Assembly: GCA_963402885.1 (NCBI GenBank)
Contig: OY727098.1
Span: 11,332,717 to 11,396,716, forward strand
Length of the DNA stretch: 64,000 bases
Reading direction: 5' to 3'
From: Antedon bifida
Taxonomy: Eukaryota > Echinodermata > Crinoidea > Comatulida > Antedonidae
Shown here: positions 11,470 through 20,748 of the stretch, piece after piece
Position numbering within the stretch: position 1 is the first letter of the stretch
How the letters are laid out: each line of letters starts with the position of its first letter
The notes under the pieces: generated by a model
What the model was told of the DNA's origin: nothing
Databases searched by the model: none
The model's input: the letters and a program-made list of their open reading frames with translations, nothing else
Position numbers and translations under genes: made by a program

Positions 11470-11555
11470 TTCCTTTGATTTATCAAAAGTAGATTGTTCT
11501 AAATTTGTCCAGTTCCAAGCTTTATCCTTACTAAGTAAGGCATATAACAGAGCAA

Positions 11556-12226
11556 TTAAGTGTGTTGGATAAGTTTGGTAAAAACTTCATAATAAGATAA
11601 TAATCCCAAATAAGCTCTCAGTTCTGTCAAGTTTTGAGACGCTGGAGCATCTTTAATTGCTCTCACTTTGGCGTTTGTGGGATGCAATCCCTCTTTGTCG
11701 ATCAGGTGTCCCAAATAACCAACAGATTTAACCATAAAAACACACTTACTCTTTTTTAGACGAAGTCCAGCATCTGCCAGTCGCTTTAGGACGGTTTCAA
11801 GAGTTTCGAAATGCTCAAAATCTTTCTTTCCTGTCGTAATTAATATATCGTCCAGGTATACTGTAACACCTTTAATTCCTTGTAATAGTCCTTCCATGAC
11901 AAGCTGGAAAATCGCTGGTGCTGAAGAGACTTCAAACGGCAACCGTGTATATTGTAAAGTCCCTTTTGAGTGTTGATTACAACATATTTTCGAGAATCTT
12001 TATCCAAGAGTAATTGTTGGTACGCTTTTGACATATGTCCAATTTAGTAAATTTTTCTTCGGGGCAAAGGATACTGATCAACTTTGGCTGCTTTATTTAC
12101 AGTAATTTTGTAGTCACCACAGATCCTAATGGTAGATTTATCTGCCTTAAGTACCGGAACTATTGGTGCAGCCCAGTCTGAAAACTGTATAGGTTCAATA
12201 ATGCCTTCTCGTTGTAAGCGATCAAG
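11556..12226 (-). pseudogene. Gypsy reverse transcriptase remnant, copy 1
   Basis: Fingers/palm region of a Gypsy [36 protein letters not shown], catalytic box VTVYLDDILIT and thumb KSVGYLGHLIDKEGLHP. The upstream part (about 12225-11950) needs three frames. A stop codon (12227-12229) separates it from the protease segment. The YxDD motif is preserved as YLDD. Confidence 0.88.
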
Positions 12227-12976
12227 TTAGTCATCTACTTTCTGTCGCAAAGCATACGGAACATTTCTGGCTTTGCAAAATTTTGGCATTGTCTCTTTAT
12301 CAACATACATTTTTGCTTCAGTACCCTTAAGGGTACCTAGTTCATCTTTAAATATTTCTTGGTATTTACCAAGCAGTGAACTTAAATCTAATTGGTTTAT
12401 TACCTTGATTTGTTGCCAGTCCAACTTTATAAACTGAAGCCAGTCTCGACCAATTAGGGTAGGTCCATCTGTTCGCACAATCGTTAACGGTAATATTGTA
12501 GTAGTACTCTGGTATGTAACTTCAGCATTAATTTTACCCAAAACATCCATTATTTGTCCAGTGTACGTACGTAGCTTAACTGACGATGGTTCAAGTTTTC
12601 TTTCAGGCCATAATTGCCTAAATTTCGTCTGCGACATTATTGATACCGAGGCTCCTGTGTCAATTTCCATTTCAGTATCCAAACCATCTAACAGTATCTT
12701 AACTTTCATAGGTGGAGGACTAGACGTGGTCTTTATTCCAAATAATTCTTCATACATTTCTGTAGCTATGTTGCTTGGTTCATCGCTTGGCTCATCTGCC
12801 ACAACATTTTTAACTGTTTGGGGCTTCCCCTTCTTTTTGCTAAGACAAACAGATTGAATGTGTCCTACCTTGTTACAATAATGGCAAGTTGTTTGCTTAA
12901 AATAACATTTGTCTGGCAAATGGTTATTCTTTCCACAGCGAAAACATGGTTTCGACTTCTTATTTGTATTTGACAT
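12227..12976 (-). pseudogene. Gypsy nucleocapsid-protease segment, copy 1
   Basis: A 249-codon open stretch. It starts with two CCHC zinc knuckles, CFRCGKNNHLPDKC and CHYCNKVGHIQSVC, which bind RNA in the nucleocapsid. An acidic linker follows, then an aspartic protease with the active-site motif IDTGAS and the flap/second-strand region ILPLTIVRTDGPTLIGRDW, and the start of the RT linker ending KVDD before a stop. The ATG at its start is probably not original: in the ancestral gag the KKSK before CFRCGK was fused to the upstream gag frame now found beyond the tandem array. Confidence 0.88.
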
Positions 12977-13665
12977 AACTAGTTTTTATGGCTTCATAAG
13001 ATTATGTTAACACAATATATGTGCATAAATTGCAATATTATAGCATAATTATCGAATTTTAAAAAGTGGACATTTTTGCCATTTTTCGAAATAATTCCTT
13101 TTTTCCCCCGCATTGAAATTTTCGAAAAATGGCAAAATTTCGACCCTTTTATTTGTTTACATAACTAGTTACTATGGCTCTATAAGATGATGTTAACACA
13201 ATATATATACATATAATAGCATAATTATTGGATATTAAAAAGTGAACATTTTGCAAATTTTCGAAAAATTCCTTCGGTCCCCAGCAGTGAAATTTTCGAA
13301 AAATGGCCAAATACTTACCCTTCTATTTTTTGACTTAACTAGTTTTTATGTCTCCATAAGATGATGTTAACACAATATATGTGCATAAATTGCAATATTA
13401 TAGCATACTTATTGAATTTTAAAAAGAAGAAAATTTGGCAATTTTTCTAAAAAATTCCTTTGGTCCCCCGCAGTGATTTTTTCGAAAAATGTCAAAATTT
13501 AGACCTTTTTATTTTTTTACACAACTAGTTACTATGGCTTTATAAGATGATGTTACCATAATATATGTGCATAAATGGCAATATTATAGCATAATTCTTG
13601 AAGTTTAAAAAGTGGAAATTTTGGACATTTTTTGAACAATTCCGTAAATTTTGACTTCTTTTTGT
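12977..13665. repeat. Tandem array of hairpin-containing units inside gag, copy 1
   Basis: Four units with a period of about 160-190 bp, starting near 12977, 13161, 13334 and 13521. Each begins ACTAGTT(T/A)(T/C)TATGG(C/T)T, followed by TAAGATGATGTTAACACAAT. A complete unit holds an inverted pair, GCCATTTTTCGAAA and TTTCGAAAAATGGC. The array separates KIAYKKKSK (upstream gag) from NKKSKPCFRCGK (zinc knuckles), and both borders carry GACTTCTT(T/A)TTTGTA. It therefore looks inserted with a duplicated border of about 14 bp. Copy 3 equivalent: 59301-60002. Confidence 0.75.
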
Positions 13666-14155
13666 AAGCAATTTTGTTTACATTTTCAACTGCAGCTGCA
13701 GAGGTTGGCTGCGCCAGATCTCTTACATTTCTTGTTGCAGTTTCGATGCTAGTTGCAATTTCAACAGCTTTTTCCAGTGTCAGTGCTTTTTCTGCCAAAA
13801 GACCAAATTCCGTGATTACGGACGCCAAAAACTAGACGATCTCGTAACATTGTATTGAGCGAGGCTCCAAAGTTACAGAATTCTGCCATCGATCGAAGCG
13901 ATGCCATAAATTCAGGCACTGTTTCATTATCACGTCGAAAGCGTGAGTTGAATTTGTATCGCTGTACAATTTCACTAGGCACTGGACTGTGATGCCCATT
14001 CATAGCTGTTACCAGCTCATCGAATGTTTTATCCTTGGGTTTTTCTGGTGTAACCAAATTTCGTAAAAGCTTATAAGATGATGGGCCAATAACTGTTAAC
14101 AGTGTTGCTTGTTTCTTCTCCTCTGTAGTAATTTCTTTTGCCTTGAAATACAAGT
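13666..14155 (-). pseudogene. Gypsy capsid (gag) remnant, copy 1
   Basis: Typical Gypsy capsid blocks on the minus strand: LYFKAKEITTEEKKQATLL, IGPSSYKLLRNLVTPEKP, EIVQRYKFNSRFRR, MAEFCNFGASLNTMLRDRL, then after a frameshift ALTLEKAVEIATSIETA. It is interrupted upstream by a LINE tail (14156-14813) and downstream by the hairpin array. Capsid protein assembles the intracellular particle. There is at least one frameshift, near 13828. Confidence 0.85.
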
Positions 14156-14813
14156 TACTTACTTACTTATTTGTTTTCATAGCTATCCCCAATATTGGGG
14201 ACATTTCGCCGTCATTGACATTATGTTGACATAGCACAACTTTTCTTAATTTTATGAGAGACGTTAATTTTGATGAGAAGGTCATGGAACACTAATTAAT
14301 TTTAAAAACAACTAAAAACCTGGGAACTGTAACCCTGACGGGTACTCTCCCTCCGGGTCAAAGGGATCCCGAAACTCATCGGTGGGCAGGGGCGCTCATC
14401 TCCCTGTTCAGGACTATTCCTGATGATTACCCAACCTATTTACATTTAAAATTAAAATTAAACATCAAGACATAACTTAATCAACTTAATGACTACTGGA
14501 CATAGTAGTTATTGTCTTCTATAAAAGATGCTGGAAGCACTTCCTTATATAGTCTTCTCGGTCTAGTTGACTAGCGTTTATATTTCTCTGAAGTATACTT
14601 GGGCTCGGTCTTCCTATCAATTTACTTTTTTGGTCATAAAATGTAAGAACTTCGCAGGGATCATAGTTCTGTCTCCGAATACAGTGTGAAATCCAGTTAG
14701 ATTGCTGTTGTTGGTAGAATATCGTGTTGGTTATTGCGTAGAGCCTCTGGTTATTGACAACGTACCGCCAATCAGTTTCCTGTTGTTCTTCTTCTTCCTC
14801 AGACTCTAGTCTA
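14156..14813 (-). mobile_element. 5'-truncated LINE tail inside gag, copy 1
   Basis: A 658-bp insertion flanked by AAGT (14152-14155 and 14814-14817). On the minus strand it reads the end of a non-LTR retrotransposon ORF (SNWISHCIRRQNYDPCEV, KLIGRPSPS, stop at about 14519), then a 3' UTR and a microsatellite-like tail AAGTAAGTAAGTAA. Removing it restores gag as ERLD/LYFKAKE. Copy 3 equivalent 60493-61151 has one extra G that ends the frame early. Confidence 0.78.
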
Positions 14814-14890
14814 AAGTCTAAACGCTCAACAAACTGTGACCAATCTTCCCTTCCTTCAATAAATTCTTCAATTTTGCCAATAAGGGCCAT
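14814..14890 (-). pseudogene. Gypsy gag N-terminus, copy 1
   Basis: From the ATG at 14890 the minus strand reads MALIGKIEEFIEGREDWSQF and VERLD, a gag start familiar from Gypsy elements, before the LINE insertion. The ATG lies only 18 bases inside the 5' LTR. An open frame continues upstream into the LTR, but the family start and position favour 14890. Confidence 0.75.
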
Positions 14891-14901
14891 TCTCGTCGCC
14901 A
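14887..14901 (-). other. Candidate primer-binding site overlapping the gag start
   Basis: Six bases inside the 5' LTR the minus strand reads TGGCGACGAGAATGG. It starts with TGG, as expected for pairing with the CCA end of a tRNA. It overlaps the ATG at 14890. The priming tRNA was not identified. Confidence 0.45.
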
Positions 14902-14907
14902 CTGTAG

Positions 14908-15217
14908 TGTAATGTACCGATTTACAATACAAATAAGTGAGAGAGAGACAAGTTCTGTTATAGTTGAAAGCTAGCACTGAAGTGTTTATTCTTTATTCTA
15001 CATTTACTATATATTATAATAACAATATCGGTAATGGGTAATTAATCTGTCAAGGTGGAATGTTTAGTGGTCTAAGCAGAGGGTCTACTTTAGCCATTAG
15101 TGACCATTAAGTAGCCAGGGTTATATAGAAGTGGGTTAACATAATATATATGGTAACAGGTGAAGGAAGTTTAAATAATTGGTAGCAAGTAATATTAATC
15201 AAGTTCAATACATTACA
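14908..15217 (-). repeat. Gypsy 5' LTR, copy 1 (310 bp)
   Basis: Direct repeat of 9059-9366 with a handful of substitutions and two small indels. In transcription orientation this is the 5' LTR, next to the gag start. Confidence 0.92.
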
Positions 15218-15238
15218 CTTTTCATTTAATCTTAACAG

Positions 15239-17877
15239 TAAAGTTAATCTTTCTGATTGCGTGGAGATGGATTGTGATGCATTTAAGAAAGCAATGATCA
15301 GAGATGAAGATGGTGGAATTCTAGGAGGATCACGGCCTGGTTATGTTATTCCTGATTCTCCATACGAGTGGGATAGAGATCCGAGACGTGGACTTAAAAT
15401 TCCTTATGATGAAAAATGTCCACATAAAGGTTGGTTGTCTGCTTTAATGTTGAATTTTAGCTTTTGTAAACTGTGATTCTTCCCTAAATCTTTCCTCCTA
15501 TTAAAGTTGCACTCTTGAAACAAGACCAGTCCATTCACCGAGACTGGGCGCGCAATTTTATTGTGGCATCCCTTTTTTGAGGAGTAGGAAAATCACTGTG
15601 TTGTAGCTGTGATCTTTTATATAATCTGCTCTTTTCATTAAGGTATCATTGGTACAGAAGACTGCATATGGCATGAATCTTGGCAGGCTTTTGAATGCTA
15701 TGACTATGATTACGCTATGTTGATTATTGAAAGTCTTGATCCTGACACAGAATTACGACGTCTTCACCAATCGTCATTGGGTCTAACGGTTATGTTGATT
15801 TGATCAATGGACTAAAGATCACGGCTGGTGTCATGGGTACACATGTCAAGAGCGCATCAGCACATTTATGTCTATCGTTGCAATTGGAGAGACTTATGAG
15901 ATGTATATGAGAGTTCAACGAATCCTCAAACGTTATGACTTCATTTCCTGAACACAGCTCCAGATCAGAAAATAGTTGTCGGCATCTGGTATGCCAATCC
16001 TCAACGCTTAGATGTGTACCATCAAGGTCACTATGTCATGTCAAATAACGGGCAGCTGGATGGAGATATGTTCATATACAATACAATACAATACAATACA
16101 AATCTTTCTTTATTCTGGAATAGCTCTTTCAATACACAAGTACTGGTCTCCCAAGAGGTCCAGATTTGGAAAAAAAATACAAGAAAAATAAAAGTAAAAG
16201 CTATATTAAAACTATGTACAATAGAAGTTATACAAGATTTTTAAATTCAACTTGACTAAGTGTCTCATAATTTTTACGGATATGTACAGGAAGATTATTC
16301 CATAAGGTTGATGCTCTATAATTAAACATTCTCTTTCCATAAATATTGTTCCATGCTGGAACATTTAGAGTTTTTGTTGATTGACTTCTTGTATTTTTTG
16401 TGTGAAAAGTGTCCATAAATTTGAATAGATTTGTTAAATAAGATGGTGCTAAACCCTGTAGGCATTTAAATAGCATAATTAATAAATCATTTTCCCATCT
16501 GTCATGGACACTCTTCCATTTTAGTGAGGACATCAATTCTGTTATAGGGGTGTACATATCAGCATAAAGAATGATTCTAGCTACTCTATTTTGAAGTACT
16601 TGAAGATGATTAACAAGTTCTAAGTTACAATTTGACCAAACATTACTACAGTAATCAAAACAAGGTAATACTATTGCATTAGCAAGTAGTCTTAAAGCAA
16701 AATTTGGAATATAATATCTTAATCTACGAATAATACCGATACGTTGTGATACTCTAGAAGCTACTTGTTCAACATGCTGTTTCCATGAAGATATTTAAAA
16801 TTGTCAACTTTTTCGACATCATTGCCATTAATAGAAAGAGAAATATGGGTTCCAGAAGATCCAAACGTTCAGTTCATGCCAACTCCTGACTCCAGCATTT
16901 ATGGCGAGAACTATTTTGATCGCGATTGGCAGACTCTTTGGATACTTATACGTGGTAGTGACCCAATTGACATCATCACTACACCGGTTATAATGGTTGA
17001 CTTTGGTGTGGCTCCTGTTGATGTTTTCTATGAAGAAGATCTTGTTAACAATCTTGCCAGTTTGGTATATATAATAAGTAAATAGCTTTCTTTAACCATA
17101 TTAAAGTATCACATAATCTATCCAGATTTCTTCTTTTTTCAGTTTCATATGTTTAGAAATGAGTTGAATTTTATTTAATTACCTATTCTTTTAATATCTA
17201 AACAATAATTAATATTTTTTCCTTACAGGCAATTCAACCCTTGAACATGATAAGTTAGTTAACCTTCAAGCAGAAATTGTTAATGCAGCACAAACCGGTA
17301 CTTTGTACGAGAGTCTTGAAGTTGAGGTTATTAGCAATGACCGATCCTTCTCCCCCAACTGAAGACCCAACAAGGGGTGTGAGAGCAACAAATACAACAG
17401 GAGGTCCAAGTACAGGCAATGCAACGTAAGTCACAATTTAAGAAGTAATGAGTTGAAGTAGAGTTTTCTGTAGAGTTACTGTAGTATAGAACTGGCTTGT
17501 ATCGTCTTGTCCAAAGTCTTAAATTGTATTCTCATGTGTGGCGTGCAACAAACATAACCATAATTCCTATATCATTACAAACCAACATAACTAATTGGTA
17601 TTCTGAGAAGCAAGCTGAAGAAGAGGCATCTAGTGACCCAAAGCACAATGAGTATACGTTTACGGCTGATGCTATGGAGAACCATCCATTTGAGGTTCAG
17701 CCTTGCATCTCTATATTGGATACCAGTGTAGGTTTTAACACAATTCTTTCTAAACTCCAATATACTGTAGGCTATCAAGCTTTGGTAATACACCATAGGT
17801 TTGATACAAAATTTAATGTTCAGTTTAATCTAATTGAAGATTTTACAACGGATATTGCAGAACATCTGGATTCCAAG
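15239..17877 (+). pseudogene. PKHD1L1: PKHD1L1-like gene B remnant, central and 3' exons, copy 1
   Basis: Continues gene B after the Gypsy intron; the phase fits the donor at 8919 (NLG joined to KVNLSDCVEMDCDAF). 15239-15429: VEMDCDAFKKAMIRDEDGG, YVIPDSPYEWDRDPR. 15643-17064: DCIWHESWQAFECYDYDYAM, NGYVDLING and PQRLDVYH-type blocks in shifting frames (a 2-bp loss at GGAC/TAAAGATC), split by a LINE at 16078-16842, then ENYFDRDWQTLWILIRGSDP and DVFYEEDLVNNLASL. 17229-17425: TLEHDKLVNLQAEIVNAAQ, ESLEVEVISND and a Pro/Thr-rich linker. 17598-17877: EKQAEEEASSDP, QPCISILDTS, fused by a deletion to FNLIEDFTTDIAEHLDSK. The last exon has lost its splice acceptor (7-bp deletion). Order and motifs match the fibrocystin-L C-terminal region. 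Confidence 0.78.
16078..16842 (-). mobile_element. 5'-truncated LINE (CR1/Jockey-type RT 3' end) in a gene B exon, copy 1
   Basis: A 765-bp insertion flanked by ATAT (16074-16077 and 16843-16846). The minus strand reads the end of a reverse transcriptase ORF: PCFDYCSNVWSN, LQNRVARIILYAD, MLFKCLQGLAPSYL, FNYRASTLWNNLPVHIRK, and ends with a (TTGTA)n-type tail. The uninterrupted exon survives in gene A of copy 3 (50985-50995, TTCATATGGGTTCC). Copy 3 gene B has the same insertion at 62229-62993. Confidence 0.85.
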
Positions 17878-17904
17878 GTTGGTGATTTTTTAATTAATTA
17901 TAAG

Positions 17905-18517
17905 TCATTTTCAAATTGTCAATGCAGTTCTCTCTCTAATTAACCATCCATCTTCTATTTAATACTGCATTATAATTCAAAAATCACCATCAATTGTAGA
18001 CTAGTGACGTATCCAATCTAAGAGCAACTTCTTTTTGAAGACTACAGTCCATTTCAAATATTCAATGCAGGTCTCCCTCTATTTAACCCACTACCTTCTA
18101 TTAATACTTCCCCCTACCCCAATTTTAAAAGCATCTTCAATTGTAGACTATCGTATCCACTCTAAGAGCAACTTATGTTGAAGACTAGCCAAAAGTACCT
18201 ACAAGTCGACACTCCCATAAAAATCCAATTACAGACTACTTTCAAATTTGATTTCATCGGCTGTATAAATCACCTCAAATTAAAGACAACCTCCAGAACA
18301 ATTGGATAAATATTGGTCAAACATTGGTCAAACAAGGATAAATAAAATATTCTAGGCTTTTCCTTAGGCTTTTTGTCTGGCACTTACTTGTTTTGGGTTC
18401 AGGCAGTCTTTAATTTCAGTATTTTGCAACTTAATAACAAGTTGTGTTAAAATACTTCTATAAGGGAACATATTAAGTGGATTGTTTTTAATAACAGATA
18501 ATGATCACAAATCACAG
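17905..18517. other. Region downstream of gene B, copy 1
   Basis: Starts with the two-unit tandem repeat also seen after gene A (to about 18172). Near 18360-18480 it contains GGCTTTTTGTCTGGCACTTA and GTTGTGTTAAAATACTTCTA, which also occur upstream of gene B's first exon (7280-7390). The sequence after gene B therefore resembles the sequence after gene A. No gene in this interval. Confidence 0.6.
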
Positions 18518-18939
18518 GAGATCAGGAAAGTGCTAGATATGCACAAGCATGTGATGCGGTATATGCCCAAAATAAAAAGCAGGCAGCAGAGACTTCGAGG
18601 CCACAAGAACAGGCAATAGCCAAGGACATATCAACCTTGAAGAATTATAATGTAATTGCTGTAGTTGCGGGTGAAAACGTTTTAAACACGGCACATCTTT
18701 TAAAAAAAAAATAGGCATTGTTGCTGGTACAATGCAAACTTCACTCTCACAAAGCATAAACACCTTAAAAACCAGAATCTCGCCAAAACCTAGATTATCT
18801 CAAAATATTTCCTGCCTTTTATATAGTCCGTACAGCTTATTACCCACACAGTACATATCTTTTACTTACCTGTTCTGCCAGTAGGTAATTGAAAAATCAG
18901 CAAATTTTGTCAAATTAACAAGTGGCAACACTTGTACAG
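18518..18939 (+). pseudogene. Helical downstream exon plus a 39-nt exon, copy 1
   Basis: After acceptor ATCACAG the frame is open for about 65 codons: GDQESARYAQACDAVYAQ, NKKQAAETSRPQEQA, ISTLKNYNVIAVVAGENVL. It ends at a stop just after an A-run (18703-18712); a one-frame shift there would continue into MQTSLSQSINTLKTRIS. The composition is strongly alpha-helical. It is unrecognised; a resemblance to helical segments after REJ-type domains is only an impression. A 39-nt piece (18901-18939, ANFVKLTSGNTCT) lies between an AG and GTAAGA and is phase 1 on both sides. Probably the 3' part of gene B's transcription unit, but this is unproven. Confidence 0.5.
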
Positions 18940-19000
18940 GTAAGAAGAATAAGAAAACTTAATTTTTTTTAATTAATTATTTTATTGTGTTTTTCTATAG

Positions 19001-19780
19001 GAGATAACCCAGAAGCCTAGAAGTAGAAATGAATACTTTTACAGGTAAGCTTTAATATAGTTTATAAACAAAGTATGTAAAATAAGAATACTTCTTTTGC
19101 TAATAGAAGAGACAATTCCAGAGTGCCATAAAATCAAGACCATATATTTGTTGGTTCTAAACATGGGAAAAAATTTTATGGTAGATCTTAAGTTCTTCAA
19201 TGCAATCAGTGCAATCAAAGTACTTAATGTACAGATAGATATTAGGAATATATTAAATTGTTAACTTTTCATTTATTATTGATCAGCAGATGAAACTTTT
19301 AAAGAAGAAGAAAACATCACAGGTAAGCTTATAAAACATTACTAATAAAAATCTATACCAGCTGGTGCTGAGGTGAGGTGAAATTAAGATTGACTCTTTC
19401 TATGAAGTTCTTTTTTAGTGTTAAAATTAATTAATCCATGTCCCATTTTCCATTCCAATCTGTCCCTGTGTCATAAGAAATGTTTAAGAGTTGTGCAACT
19501 GTAGATGCCGGAAATGGCACTTATCAGACACAAATTAGATTTTCGTAAACATTACATTCTTAACATTTTATTGTTGTTTATCAGCAGATGATGCTGATAG
19601 TTATGGACAACTAGAAATTGCCACAACATCAGGTAAGTCTACTACAATATTAGCAGCAAAACATTTGAAAACACAAATGTACAATGTATCAAGAACGAAA
19701 ATGTATAAAATATTAATGTTATAAATTGTTTTTGTTTACTACTATAGGAGATGACCTATACAACCATGACGATCTCACAG
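19001..19780 (+). pseudogene. Run of phase-1 micro-exons, copy 1
   Basis: Four very small exon candidates, each between an AG acceptor and a GTAAG donor: 19001-19044 (44 nt, apparently one base short), 19290-19322 (33 nt, DETFKEEENIT), 19588-19632 (45 nt, DDADSYGQLEIATTS) and 19748-19780 (33 nt, GDDLYNHDDLT). With 18901-18939 they form a series. All have phase-1 junctions, so each is symmetric and individually skippable. The peptides are acidic with Thr/Ser at the end. The first has stops in the expected frame because of the missing base. No homologue is recognised. They are absent from copy 2 and lie beyond the window in copy 3. Confidence 0.5.
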
Positions 19781-19858
19781 GTAAGTTTATATTTAAAAAG
19801 GTTCGTTCTTCACATGCCAAAGAGCATTCAATTGGTTAAAGAGCAGTGCATATATATG

Positions 19859-20061
19859 ATTAGACTGGGTTCCAGCCCGTAAATAGTAAAGATAAATAAT
19901 TTGGCACATATGGTATGATAACCTACGTCATTCTTATCGGATGTTTGCGGGCATGCAAATCGATTTCTTCACATATTTCCCCAGTGCGTAAATCTGAGTA
20001 TTATATTATACGTATAAAACGCCATATGTGCCAAAATTTACGGGCTGGAACCCAGTCTAAT
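19859..20061. mobile_element. MITE with 26-bp perfect inverted ends, copy 1
   Basis: Left arm 19859-19884 starts ATTAGACTGGGTTCC; right arm 20036-20061 is its exact reverse complement. A second inverted pair, GGCACATATGG and CCATATGTGCC, lies just inside. It is non-coding. It sits in the intron between the last micro-exon and the terminal exon. The TSD is not obvious. The copy 2 deletion breakpoint falls 2-3 bases beyond its right edge. Confidence 0.75.
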
Positions 20062-20357
20062 ATAGAATGGATGTCTGAGGTTGTCATATGTACCTGTAGG
20101 CCTATACTTCTGTATTTAAGCATTTTAATTGGAATATTGTTGAACATTAAAGGGAAAGAGATCAATATAGTGTTATTTTTTAACAAGTACAGTACTACAG
20201 TAGTTATAAAATATGGGCCGGTTGTTGGTCGCAAATATTCAATTTCTCGATTCCAAGTGGATAGCTGTTATGTGACATCAAAATAGGACAAATTTAGGAC
20301 AAATACATCTGTAAGAGATGATAGAATAATTGCATTTTTGTTTTTCTCATTTTGCAG

Positions 20358-20470
20358 GCAAGAAAGAGGTAGCGAAATTGTTGACATCAAATCCTGGATT
20401 CTCAATTCAAAATTGGATAATTATAAGGATGAAAGTTAAGAATGAAAAAATGATGCTGATGAGTTTTTGA
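20358..20470 (+). pseudogene. Terminal exon candidate, copy 1
   Basis: Acceptor TTTTGCAG is followed by an open frame continuing phase 1 from the micro-exons: GKKEVAKLLTSNPGFSIQNW, then a basic run and a stop at 20468-20470. A shift in the second half would instead read acidic NDADEFLILKDLKIDIT, so the original frame is uncertain. No splice donor follows. The exon is duplicated in copy 2 at 34535-34647. Confidence 0.4.
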
Positions 20471-20748
20471 TTTTAAAAGATTTGAAAATAGATATAACAT
20501 AACGTATGTTAACGTTCTGATTGATATACTTGTTTTTAATAGTGTTACCATATCAATTTGTCAGGCTGTTGCAACTATGGGCGCGTTTATACAACACGCT
20601 ATTACACGCATATTCAACACGCCTACGAGAAGTGTGTTCTATAACATCGAAGCGATTCCGTGTAATGAGATTTTAATTGCAAAAAAGGCTACTTGGCTGA
20701 ATCCTAACATTTTGTGGATTCCCGGTTGCTGTTATTATTATAAATAAT

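Larger units (their letters stand above)
9059..15217 (-). mobile_element. Ty3/Gypsy LTR retrotransposon, copy 1 (6.16 kb, degenerate)
   Basis: Bounded by LTRs starting TGTAATG and ending CATTACA, with a 5-bp target duplication CTTTT at 9054-9058 and 15218-15222. Read on the minus strand the order is gag (capsid, two zinc knuckles), protease (IDTGAS), RT (YLDDILIT), RNase H (DASQYGIGAV, TDHKPL) and integrase (HDGHTGI, SDNGTCF, AERAV). That is the Ty3/Gypsy order; the overall look recalls the K02A2.6-type lineage. It is inactive: many frameshifts, a stop at 12227-12229, two nested LINE tails and a tandem array inside gag. The pre-insertion site survives in gene A (about 5437-5450, TACTTTTCATTTAATC). 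The two LTRs differ at only a few positions. Confidence 0.93.

Noticed and set aside
12561..12857. Plus-strand open frame across the protease segment
   Set aside because: It is antisense to the zinc-knuckle and protease frame; the same applies to plus-strand frames at 10983-11398.
19915..20286. 123-codon open frame
   Set aside because: It crosses the right arm of the 26-bp-IR MITE and has no domain; copy 2 lacks its first half.
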